A stretch of 64,000 nt of DNA from NCBI RefSeq assembly GCF_000702205.1, contig NZ_JNKW01000001.1, forward strand, positions 1 to 64,000. Reading direction: 5' to 3'. Under the pieces are notes generated by a model that was not told the origin of the DNA, did not search any database, and saw nothing but the letters and a program-made list of their open reading frames with translations. The stretch comes from Lachnospira multipara LB2003 (GTDB lineage: Bacteria > Bacillota > Clostridia > Lachnospirales > Lachnospiraceae). Position 1 is the first letter of the stretch. Each line of letters begins with the position of its first letter. The position numbers and the translations under genes were made by a program. Below, one piece after another: positions 47,865-56,057 of this stretch.

Positions 47865-49561
47865 TGGATCGATTAGAGTACTATATGTATAATTTCAATA
47901 TAATCGAGCTTAAGCAGTATCTTGGAACGGACCTAGCAGATTTGCTGGTGGAATGGCTACCAGAAGGTGAGCAGATTTATTCAGAAGAAAACCTGATTAA
48001 TATGATTCGTTCTGTTTATGGAAATAAGATTCTTGAAAATCCTTCTTTTAGAACTCGATTGTATAAGGCGTTTGAGCCAGAAAAGATTTTAGAATATAGA
48101 GTGCTTTTACCAGGACATGAAAATGATGATGTTGCTGTTGTTATTGAGGCAATGTCAAATTCAACATGGGGGAAGAATGCTCTATCGTATAAAGTGTTAG
48201 ATGACCTAGGTATTGATCATGCATATTTTGAAAAAGCCGAAGATACTAGAGCATCTATTGAAAGTATTGCAGCATATGATAGGTTTTTTGAACTATTAGA
48301 TTATCAATTTATCATAAAACAAAAGATTCTTACGTATGTGAATTCAGATAATGATTTACCTAAAATGCTCGTAAGAATGCCGACTGGTACAGGTAAAACA
48401 AAAACGGCAATGCATACGATAATTAATCAGTATGTATTTAAGCAAAATGGAGAAGGTTTGGTTGTATGGATTGCGCATACAAAGGAATTATTAGATCAAG
48501 CGTTTGATACATTTTGTAATGTCTGGCATCATATCGGTCAGGGAAATGTTAAAACATATAAGCTTTGGGATAGGTATGATGTTAATGAAGCAGAATTAGA
48601 TAATGGATTTATGTTTATTGGTATTCAAAAACTGACTTCATTAATGAATAATAATCCAGATTTGTTTTCAACTATTACAAATAAAGCACATATCGTTATT
48701 GTAGATGAAGCGCATCGTGCAAGTGCAAAGGAGACAAAGAAAGCTATAGATAGGTTGATGGCTTATGTAGGATTTTCAAAAGCATTGATTGGGTTAACTG
48801 CCACTCCAGGACGAACAGGAGATACAGAAACTGCATTATTTCAAGCAATGTTTGATAACAAAATTATAGATATTGATACCAGTATCCTTAATCAGTTAAA
48901 TCTTTCGAAGGTTGAGGCTGATAATACCACACCAGAGAAGGATATAATTAAATATTTTCAGAAAAGAGGTATTCTGTCGAAGTTAAAGCGAACACCTTTA
49001 CAATATGGAGATTTAACTAAAGACGAAATCTCTAAGCTTAAAGTGCATATGACTAGCAATGGATACAGAGATGTTACAGAAGCTTTTCTTAGGATTATTG
49101 CAATGAATAAAAAGAGAAATGCAGTTATTGTAAACAAATTAATTGATTTGAACAATATGCATAAACCTACCATTGTTTTTGCTTGTTCAGTAGAGCATGG
49201 AAAGATGCTATCGGCTGCTCTTACAATGCAGGGAATAAAAAATGGTCATGTATTTGGTGATATGGATCCTGTGGAACGTAGAAATTTTATTTCGAGATTT
49301 AAAGATAAAGATGATGATTTGAATATCCTTATAAACTACGAAGTCCTTACGACCGGATTTGATGCAACAAATATTCAGTGTGTATTTATCACGAGGCCAA
49401 CTAACTCAGTTGTCTTATATAGTCAGATGTTAGGTAGGGGGTTAAGAGGCCCTCAGATGGGTGGTAATGAATACTGCGAACTTATCGATATTGAAGATAA
49501 TTTGGAGCGTTTTACAAACGAATCTCAAGCATTTAATTATTTTAGTGAGTATTGGAATTAG
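47864..49561 (+). CDS. DEAH-box superfamily 2 helicase of the restriction module
   Basis: The 565-residue protein has Walker A MPTGTGKT at 172-179, DEAH at 281-284, GLTATPGR motif III, and QMLGRGLRGP motif VI near the end. The first 150 residues are a helical extension of unknown role. No nuclease motif is seen within it. The gene starts on the last base of sspA with AGGGGG upstream. With the next two genes it occupies the position of an SspFGH-type restriction set, which in other bacteria attacks unmodified DNA; the one-to-one match to SspF, G and H was not verified. Confidence 0.8.
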   Translation: MDRLEYYMYNFNIIELKQYLGTDLADLLVEWLPEGEQIYSEENLINMIRSVYGNKILENPSFRTRLYKAFEPEKILEYRVLLPGHENDDVAVVIEAMSNSTWGKNALSYKVLDDLGIDHAYFEKAEDTRASIESIAAYDRFFELLDYQFIIKQKILTYVNSDNDLPKMLVRMPTGTGKTKTAMHTIINQYVFKQNGEGLVVWIAHTKELLDQAFDTFCNVWHHIGQGNVKTYKLWDRYDVNEAELDNGFMFIGIQKLTSLMNNNPDLFSTITNKAHIVIVDEAHRASAKETKKAIDRLMAYVGFSKALIGLTATPGRTGDTETALFQAMFDNKIIDIDTSILNQLNLSKVEADNTTPEKDIIKYFQKRGILSKLKRTPLQYGDLTKDEISKLKVHMTSNGYRDVTEAFLRIIAMNKKRNAVIVNKLIDLNNMHKPTIVFACSVEHGKMLSAALTMQGIKNGHVFGDMDPVERRNFISRFKDKDDDLNILINYEVLTTGFDATNIQCVFITRPTNSVVLYSQMLGRGLRGPQMGGNEYCELIDIEDNLERFTNESQAFNYFSEYWN

Positions 49562-49572
49562 GAGGAATGAAA

Positions 49573-51390
49573 ATGGATACTGTAACTGCTTTTACATCTG
49601 CCGCTGAGGAGATGGATATTATTAATATTAGCGATTACGGCGATGCACTTAGAAATTCTGGCTATAAAGATATAGAAAGTGCGATGGCTGAGATTGTCGA
49701 TAATTCTATTCAGGCTGAAGCGAAAAATGTTCTTGTTATTATTAAAGATCGTGTTCCATCATATGGAAAACGAAGTCAGGTATATGAAGTAGCATTTTTA
49801 GATGATGGTACGGGTATGTCTCCTGAATGGGTTCAGGGATGTCTTAGATTTGGAAATGGTACGAGAAGAAGTGCAAAAGGAATGGGTAAATTTGGTGTAG
49901 GTTTACCACAATCATCAATGTATGCATGTCCTAGAGTAGAAGTTTATTCATGGCAGGGCGGAATAGATAATTGTTATAGTGCTTTTCTTGATATTGATAT
50001 GGTCTCTAAGGGAGAGCAATTAAAAATTAAACCTGCAGAAAAGAAAGAACTTCCAGAAGAGTACAAGAAATATTTAAGAGAAGGATTGCAGTTATGCGAG
50101 TCCACGTTTGATTTTTCTGAGCATGGGACTTTAGTGCTATGGAAGAATTGCGATAATGTTGTTCCTAGTACGGTTAATGCGCTTTTTAAGCGATTAGAAT
50201 TTTCTTTTGGAAAGAAATATAGGCATTTGATTTGTGATGGAAAATCAAATATTTATTTAATCCATGACACAAAGGATCAGTACAATGAGAAAGTAATACC
50301 TAATGATCCTTTATTTTTAATGCCTAATAATATTGTGCTTGGTAATCCTAATAATCCGGAACAATTACAAAAGAAGAAATTTGTAGAAGGTTCTGAGCCT
50401 ATTTTTGAACCATATGCGACGGAGTTCTGCCCTGATGGAGTAGTTCATCAGACTATTAAATACTGGGATAGAGAATCTAAAACAGCAAAAGAAGGAGAAG
50501 TAAAATTAACTTTTTCTATTGTAAAAAAGAAGTTTTATGATATGGATCATATGACAAATCCAAATCCTGGTAATACTAAAATGGGAGAATATGTAGGAAA
50601 GCTAGAGGGTATTTCTGTTGTCAGAGAAGGACGAGAAATTGATTTTGGTCAATTTGATTTTTATAGTGACAAAAATAGTCCATACCATAGATGGTGGGGA
50701 TGTGAAATAGCGTTTGATAGAGATCTTGATCAGGTGTTTAAAGTTGCAAATAACAAGCAACACGTTGAATTAATAAAGCTAGATGGTGCTGACTACGAAG
50801 AGGAAGAGTATAAGCCTGTTTGGCTTCAACTTGAAAAGATTATTACAGATAAGATTGCTGAAATGGCTAAGAGAAATAAAGCCTTACGTAAAGGCTCTAG
50901 AAGTAATACGTCAACAACAAGTCCGGCAGAGGAAACTGCAACAAAAGCAGAAGAAGGTTCACAAGTTCCAACTGAAAGTGGTGATATAAGAAATACAAAA
51001 ACTGACGAGGAATTAAAAAAAGCCGCTGAAGATATTCTGCATGAGAGAGGTAATGAAGCTCCAGCAGAAGAAGAAAAAGAACAAATATTATTTCAGAAAG
51101 TCGTAATTAGAGAAGAAGATGTATCGCAGTATACAAATAACCTTTTCACAATGAGTGTCGATACAGGAATATGTATATGTACGATTAATACTGGAAGTTT
51201 ATATTATGATAATTATGTGACAAATATGTCAGATGAAGCAAAATTAGCATTTGATCTTTTGTTAGCTTCATTTGTAAGAACTATAGATGAAGCAGCTCCA
51301 GAGAAGAGACCGACATATAAAAAACTTATGGACGAATGGAATTTTAAGTTAAACAAGTACTTATCAGAGTTTCTTGGCATTGATAATTGA
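49573..51390 (+). CDS. GHKL (Hsp90-like) ATPase of the restriction module
   Basis: The protein has 605 residues from the ATG at 49573, 7 bases after GGAGG; other in-frame ATGs upstream are too close to that site. The ATP pocket has the N-box MAEIVDNSIQAEA (38-50), FLDDGTGM (G1, 75-82) and GKFGVGLPQSS (G2, 105-115). The C-terminal part contains a charged low-complexity stretch rich in E, A and T (about 440-510) between two folded parts. It resembles MutL/MORC-type ATPases used in defence systems. It ends 8 bp before the PLD gene. Confidence 0.83.
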   Translation: MDTVTAFTSAAEEMDIINISDYGDALRNSGYKDIESAMAEIVDNSIQAEAKNVLVIIKDRVPSYGKRSQVYEVAFLDDGTGMSPEWVQGCLRFGNGTRRSAKGMGKFGVGLPQSSMYACPRVEVYSWQGGIDNCYSAFLDIDMVSKGEQLKIKPAEKKELPEEYKKYLREGLQLCESTFDFSEHGTLVLWKNCDNVVPSTVNALFKRLEFSFGKKYRHLICDGKSNIYLIHDTKDQYNEKVIPNDPLFLMPNNIVLGNPNNPEQLQKKKFVEGSEPIFEPYATEFCPDGVVHQTIKYWDRESKTAKEGEVKLTFSIVKKKFYDMDHMTNPNPGNTKMGEYVGKLEGISVVREGREIDFGQFDFYSDKNSPYHRWWGCEIAFDRDLDQVFKVANNKQHVELIKLDGADYEEEEYKPVWLQLEKIITDKIAEMAKRNKALRKGSRSNTSTTSPAEETATKAEEGSQVPTESGDIRNTKTDEELKKAAEDILHERGNEAPAEEEKEQILFQKVVIREEDVSQYTNNLFTMSVDTGICICTINTGSLYYDNYVTNMSDEAKLAFDLLLASFVRTIDEAAPEKRPTYKKLMDEWNFKLNKYLSEFLGIDN

Positions 51391-51398
51391 GGTGGCAT

Positions 51399-52301
51399 AT
51401 GGCGATTCTATTTTCAAACGAGATTATAAATGCTGTAATTGATGAACTTAAGAATGCGGAAAACTCCGTACAGATTATAACTGCATATTGCAAAAAGAAT
51501 ACTTTTGAAAAGTTGGACTCAGTTATTTCTAGTAGTGTAAATAACAGAAGACTTCTCGTTCGTTTTCGGCTTGATGATGTTCTAAAGGGAAGTACTGATT
51601 TTGAAATCTTAGAGTACGGAGTACAGCATGGATGGAATGTGTTCTTACGTTTTGATTTACATGCAAAAACCTATATTGTTGATAATAAGCGTGGATTAGT
51701 TGGTAGTGCAAATGCTACCAACTCTGGTTTAAATATTGGTAAAGCAGGCAATATGGAAATGGCAACATTCATTGATGTTGAACTTGAGGATATAGAAAAG
51801 ATTAATGGCTTGTTTGATGATGCAATTCCTGTAGATGGTGAATTGATTACTAAGATGAAACAGCAATTTGATTCAATTGAACCAGCAGAGAAACAGAAGA
51901 GCCATAGCTGGAATACAGAAATAACAAATCGCTTTAATCCAAGTGTTAACACACTATTTTCTTATGAGCTTCCGGAAGAGTTTAACTTTGTTGAAGGCGA
52001 GTATTTTTCATTCTTGGATTATACCTTTTCGGGAGATTTGAATGCCTTTAAAGAAGTATTCAGATGGAGTAATGCATATCTTTGGCTACTGAAGATTGTG
52101 AAAGAAAATGATGGTGAGATGTACTTTGGGGCAGTAACTGAAAAGCTACATAATGCGTTGGTTACAGATCCAAAACCATATAGAAGAGATGTTAAGCAGA
52201 TGCTGGCTAATCTTCTTGATTTAATAGAAAAGCTTGGAATGGAAGAGGTAGTAATTGATAGACCGAATCATTCGCAGAGAATAGCATTAAAAGAAAAATA
52301 A
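51399..52301 (+). CDS. Phospholipase D-like nuclease of the restriction module
   Basis: The protein has 300 residues from the ATG at 51399 (GAGGTGG upstream). A single HKD motif (His88, Lys90, Asp95 in HAKTYIVD, then GSANATNSG) indicates a nuclease that works as a dimer. The C-terminal third resembles a small winged helix (YFGAVTEKLHNAL...). It is likely the cutting subunit that acts with the upstream GHKL ATPase and helicase on DNA lacking phosphorothioate. A phosphatidyl role is unlikely in this setting. Confidence 0.83.
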   Translation: MAILFSNEIINAVIDELKNAENSVQIITAYCKKNTFEKLDSVISSSVNNRRLLVRFRLDDVLKGSTDFEILEYGVQHGWNVFLRFDLHAKTYIVDNKRGLVGSANATNSGLNIGKAGNMEMATFIDVELEDIEKINGLFDDAIPVDGELITKMKQQFDSIEPAEKQKSHSWNTEITNRFNPSVNTLFSYELPEEFNFVEGEYFSFLDYTFSGDLNAFKEVFRWSNAYLWLLKIVKENDGEMYFGAVTEKLHNALVTDPKPYRRDVKQMLANLLDLIEKLGMEEVVIDRPNHSQRIALKEK

Positions 52302-52336
52302 AAGGAGAAGTTGTTAAAAACAATTACTAGATTATT

Positions 52337-53518
52337 ATGGCAGATAAAAACAAAGTATATTATGGGGAGTACACATTACAGCATTGGATTGATTTGATAT
52401 TAACGGGAAATATAGTTCTTCCTCCTTATCAGCGATATTTTGTGTGGGATAAGGAACAATCGCAATCATTAGTTAATGCACTTGTAGAAAATCAATTTGT
52501 TCCACCAGTTACTATTGGTAGCTATGTCGAAAACAAAGAAAAACAGAATTTGATTCTTGATGGTCAACAAAGATTAACAAGTCTTTTGCTTCATTATCTA
52601 AGGGTTTTTCCGAATAGAGATGCATATAAAGTAAGTGCAAAAGATGTAGATTTAGCTAATGAAAATGATGATGAAAATGAAGAGGATATTGATTTTATAA
52701 ATTGGAATTTTAATAAGCTGCTAGATTTGATAAGAAAAAGTAAGTTACGTGATAGATCAGAGATACACGATGCAGCAATTGCTGAAGGCTATGAAGAGTT
52801 AAACACAACAGTAAGCTTATCGTCCTTTAATAAGAGTTATTTAGGTTTTTCATTTATTGTTCCTGGAACAGAAGATGATAGGGAGCAGCAGAAGTTTTAC
52901 TCTAAAGTTTTTAGAAGCATAAATATTGAAGGTAAGAAGCTTCTTCCTATCGAAAGTAGGGAAGCTTTATATTACCTAAACAAGGATTTGGTGGGGCTTT
53001 TTTCGCCGGAGTTTTCAAAAAAAATTACAGTTAATGATGGTAAAATGGATTTTGTGAGATATTTATCTATGCTTTCACAATATGCTAAAAATAATGGTCC
53101 AGATAAAGTGGCACGTGGATTTACAAAAATAATGGAGAGTTACTATGAGAATTTTATTTACGCAGCGGTAGACGGTGAGGAGACAAAAGAATTCAAGAAA
53201 CTTGCTGATATTATTCCAAATCTACAGTTTGAATCTAGAATGGAAAAGCTAAAGACAATAATTGAGGGGATGAATCTGCTAAAACCATATGATTCAATTA
53301 TTACTTTGGATTTATATATGTTTGGACTTGTTTATATTACGATTTTTGAAGATAAAAATATTGAATCCGAAAAATATGAAGATATGCGCAAAAAAATAGA
53401 AGATAAAAGTAATTTATTTAAGGGAGAACGATTACATCATAAAAATCCAAGTGCTTTGAAGCATTTAAAACTTCGCATCCAAGAATCAATAGATATTTGT
53501 GAGGAGTTTGCATCATGA
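52337..53518 (+). CDS. DUF262 (ParB/SspE N-domain-like) protein without nuclease domain
   Basis: The 393-residue protein has PPYQRYFVW (29-37) and the DGQQRLTSL motif (75-83), the hallmarks of DUF262, the NTPase or DNA-state sensor found in SspE and GmrSD. Those proteins carry a C-terminal DUF1524 HNH nuclease. Here the C-terminus is helical and lacks the HxxP and HNH signature; it ends GERLHHKNPSALKHL and a short helix. The stop overlaps the next start by four bases (ATGA), so it is coupled to the HEPN protein. A weak ribosome site suggests low expression. Confidence 0.82.
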   Translation: MADKNKVYYGEYTLQHWIDLILTGNIVLPPYQRYFVWDKEQSQSLVNALVENQFVPPVTIGSYVENKEKQNLILDGQQRLTSLLLHYLRVFPNRDAYKVSAKDVDLANENDDENEEDIDFINWNFNKLLDLIRKSKLRDRSEIHDAAIAEGYEELNTTVSLSSFNKSYLGFSFIVPGTEDDREQQKFYSKVFRSINIEGKKLLPIESREALYYLNKDLVGLFSPEFSKKITVNDGKMDFVRYLSMLSQYAKNNGPDKVARGFTKIMESYYENFIYAAVDGEETKEFKKLADIIPNLQFESRMEKLKTIIEGMNLLKPYDSIITLDLYMFGLVYITIFEDKNIESEKYEDMRKKIEDKSNLFKGERLHHKNPSALKHLKLRIQESIDICEEFAS

Positions 53519-54267
53519 GTAAGCATGAATCTTTTATTTTAACGCCTATCACGAGTGTTCTTGAGGAAATGATAGCAGCAACCTCTGGATTAGATTCAGG
53601 AATTGAGACATATCCGTTGTGGGATTATATTCTTCAGTCAACATTTACTAAGATGACAGGATTTCAAGAACAAAAAATGAAGTGCATAGATTGGGAATTA
53701 GCTACTAATGGATATGATTATCGAAGAAGCTTCCTTGAAGATGTAAAGAATAGAGGTACATATTCTACATATGAATCGAAGCAGACGGTTTATAATGCTT
53801 TATTAGGCGAAATAGCTCGCTATTCTCGAAAGAGTAAAAAAGATATTGTTGAGAAGAAGACAAAAAATGGCATTGATCCCCGAGGTAAAGTACAAAGTAT
53901 TTTAGATGATACAAATGTTAAATACTGTAAACAGCGTGAATATGCCTCCTTTACTAGGTGTAATAATCAGTTTCGTGATCAGTACTGGATTGTCCCTAAA
54001 GATTCAGATAAAACTGTAAAACTATTTGAATCCCGTTTATGTTCATATTACAAAGATGATTTATATCGTCATAGGAACAGAATTGCACATAATACTTTAT
54101 CATATCAGCAGAATTTACCTGAGCTTGAGAGCTTAAAAAATGAAACAGAGTATTCTAGGAATTATTTCTTTTGGTTTGCAATATTAGTTTTAATTGATGA
54201 AATATTCATGGACCTATATCGAGAATACCTGCACTATATAAAAATGAATAGTTATTTTGAAGAGTAA
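53515..54267 (+). CDS. HEPN-domain RNase-like protein coupled to DUF262
   Basis: The 250-residue, mostly helical protein contains RHRNRIAHN at 185-193. This is the R-X4-6-H motif that forms the RNase active site of HEPN effectors, followed by a hydrophobic helix (YFFWFAILVLIDEIFMDL). The first half is of unknown fold. It overlaps the DUF262 gene by four bases and ends the operon before a terminator. HEPN RNases in defence loci typically cut tRNA or mRNA to arrest the host. A link to phosphorothioate sensing through the coupled DUF262 is an inference. Confidence 0.72.
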   Translation: MSKHESFILTPITSVLEEMIAATSGLDSGIETYPLWDYILQSTFTKMTGFQEQKMKCIDWELATNGYDYRRSFLEDVKNRGTYSTYESKQTVYNALLGEIARYSRKSKKDIVEKKTKNGIDPRGKVQSILDDTNVKYCKQREYASFTRCNNQFRDQYWIVPKDSDKTVKLFESRLCSYYKDDLYRHRNRIAHNTLSYQQNLPELESLKNETEYSRNYFFWFAILVLIDEIFMDLYREYLHYIKMNSYFEE

Positions 54268-54284
54268 GAGAGTTTGATGTAATG

Positions 54285-54312
54285 CGCAGAGTCTTAGGTG
54301 GCTCTGCGTTTT
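54285..54312 (+). terminator. Intrinsic terminator of the phosphorothioation operon
   Basis: CGCAGAG and CTCTGCG form a 7-bp stem around a 10-base loop with a TTTT tail, 18 bp after the HEPN gene. About 160 bp of AT-rich sequence without a gene follows. Confidence 0.88.
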
Positions 54313-54473
54313 CTGTTGTAAGGAAAATAAGTAAATAGTATAATAATAACGTAGATGTTGTAAGGCATAATAGTTTAAATTGAAGACAATGTATCTGTTT
54401 ATTTATTAGTGTTTATGCAAGTGGGCATTAGTAAATAGTTTGAAGCAAAGAATTTAATTTAATCTTATTAGGT

Positions 54474-54506
54474 CTGGCAAGTCTTTTGGTGATATCAAAA
54501 TGCCAG
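54474..54506 (+). promoter_or_regulatory. Leader hairpin upstream of the RNase III paralog
   Basis: CTGGCA (54474-54479) pairs with TGCCAG (54501-54506), and TTTTG pairs with CAAAA inside it. It lies 26 bases before the ribosome site. RNase III genes in other bacteria are autoregulated by cleavage of a 5' leader stem, so this is a plausible self-cleavage target. Confidence 0.5.
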
Positions 54507-54547
54507 GCTATTATTATGCCTTCTTATAGAAAAAGGAGGTGTCTATT

Positions 54548-55582
54548 ATGGATAGAAACGATATTTCTGCTATCCAAAAAATCATTGGTTATGAATTCCA
54601 TAACAGTGACTTGCTACAGCAAGCATTTATTAGAAGGTCTTATTCTAAGGAAAAGGGCGGAGAAAATAACGAGGTCCTTGAGTTTATAGGAGACAAGGTT
54701 TTAGATTTGATTGTTGTAAAAATTCTCTCAGAAGAATTTGGCTCTATAACGAGCGGAGACTTTCATGAGTTTGCATCTGAATATCAAGAGAATAAGCTCA
54801 CTGAGATTAAGAAGCGTCTTGTTGAAAAGGATACACTTGCAAATTGTATTGATGACCTTGGATTAGCTGATTACCTAATTATGGGTGAGGGCGATCGAAA
54901 GAATCACGTTGAGAATTCTCCTTCTGTAATGGAGGACTTATTCGAGGCAATTCTTGGTGCTGTAGCTATTGATTCAAATTATGATTTAAAAGTATTACAG
55001 GATGTGATAGAACTAATGCTTAATCCTGAGGCTTTAATCTTTGACAATGAGATTAACTATATCCAAGAAGTACAAGATTGGAGTCTTCGAAGAACAGGAG
55101 AATTACCTGAAAGAGAATTCAAAGAAAATTACGGATTTTATACCATGAGTCCTGGTTTGTTAAATCCACATGCTCCAATGATGAATGAAAAATTTACTTG
55201 TTATGTTCAGGTGGATGGAGTAAAAAAGGCTGTTGGACATGGAACATCTAAAGTAAAAGCTCATGAAGAAGCTGCGAAAGCAATCTATGATTATTTAGAT
55301 GAAAATAATATGCTTTGTACGATTCAGGATGAAATTGATGAGCCATCACTGAATATGGCAATTAATCAACTTGAAACACTTGCACGTAGAGGTTATTTTT
55401 CTTTGCCAGAATATGTTGCTGAAGAACACCATGATGAGAATGGTAATCCCGTTTGGCATGTGGAGTGTTATATTGAAGAGGTTGAATATTACTTTGATGC
55501 AGAGTCTTCCTCAAAGAAGCAGGCAAAGAAGGAATCTGCATTGGATATGTTGAATTATGTATTAGAGAATTATGAGAAGTAG
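54548..55582 (+). CDS. RNase III paralog with two dsRNA-binding domains
   Basis: The protein has 344 residues from the ATG at 54548, 8 bases after AAAGGAGG; a GTG at 54539 is within that site. The RNase III domain has NEVLEFIGD with Glu42, Glu45 and Asp49, and EDLFEAILG with Asp130 and Glu133, so all catalytic acids are kept. Two C-terminal dsRBD-like parts follow at about 183-245 and 262-340, each with an alanine- and lysine-rich final helix. Housekeeping bacterial RNase III has about 230 residues and one dsRBD, and lies near acpP or smc. This is an accessory enzyme inside a defence island. Confidence 0.85.
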   Translation: MDRNDISAIQKIIGYEFHNSDLLQQAFIRRSYSKEKGGENNEVLEFIGDKVLDLIVVKILSEEFGSITSGDFHEFASEYQENKLTEIKKRLVEKDTLANCIDDLGLADYLIMGEGDRKNHVENSPSVMEDLFEAILGAVAIDSNYDLKVLQDVIELMLNPEALIFDNEINYIQEVQDWSLRRTGELPEREFKENYGFYTMSPGLLNPHAPMMNEKFTCYVQVDGVKKAVGHGTSKVKAHEEAAKAIYDYLDENNMLCTIQDEIDEPSLNMAINQLETLARRGYFSLPEYVAEEHHDENGNPVWHVECYIEEVEYYFDAESSSKKQAKKESALDMLNYVLENYEK

Positions 55583-55762
55583 TTATGTCAAAGTTGGCTT
55601 TTATCTAAAGGCAAGACTTTTGTTTTTTATTACTATGCAACCAAGGGTGAATAAGTGTATTCACATCATGAAGATATAGGAAAAGCAAAGTATATTCGCT
55701 TTTAACAGAATGATATTAATGCTACAGGTACTTATGAAATAGAGTAAGGAATTATAAAATCA

Positions 55763-55996
55763 ATGGAATTGGTTTCAAAAAAACAGCTTGATGACTTGCT
55801 GACAGAGAGTTGTTATAATGATGGTAAAGAAAGATTTGCAGATTTTTATTATGTTCTTAAGGTGGAGATAGTAAGCTGCACTGAACCAAAGATTAGCTGT
55901 AATAATAGTGATTTGAATGGTGTGAATGGAAATGATACATTCAGTCCGCATTCACCTAAGGTAGTAACTGAAAAATGGTTGTCTGATCAAATTTAG
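55763..55996 (+). CDS. Small protein of unknown function
   Basis: A 77-residue reading frame begins MELVSKKQLDDLLTESCYND, with AAGGA about 12 bases before the ATG. No family was recognised. It lies between the RNase III paralog and the SIR2 gene on the same strand. The C-terminus is rich in N, S and P and looks disordered. It may be a real small gene or the remnant of a longer one. Confidence 0.45.
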   Translation: MELVSKKQLDDLLTESCYNDGKERFADFYYVLKVEIVSCTEPKISCNNSDLNGVNGNDTFSPHSPKVVTEKWLSDQI

Positions 55997-56057
55997 TTTT
56001 TAGGCTAATAATATAGTTTCAAAATATTGCTAGTATAATCAAGTATTGGGAGGAAAC

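Noticed and set aside
52337-53518. Calling the DUF262 protein SspE
   Set aside because: The C-terminal DUF1524/HNH nuclease expected of SspE is not visible, and the length (393) is too short.
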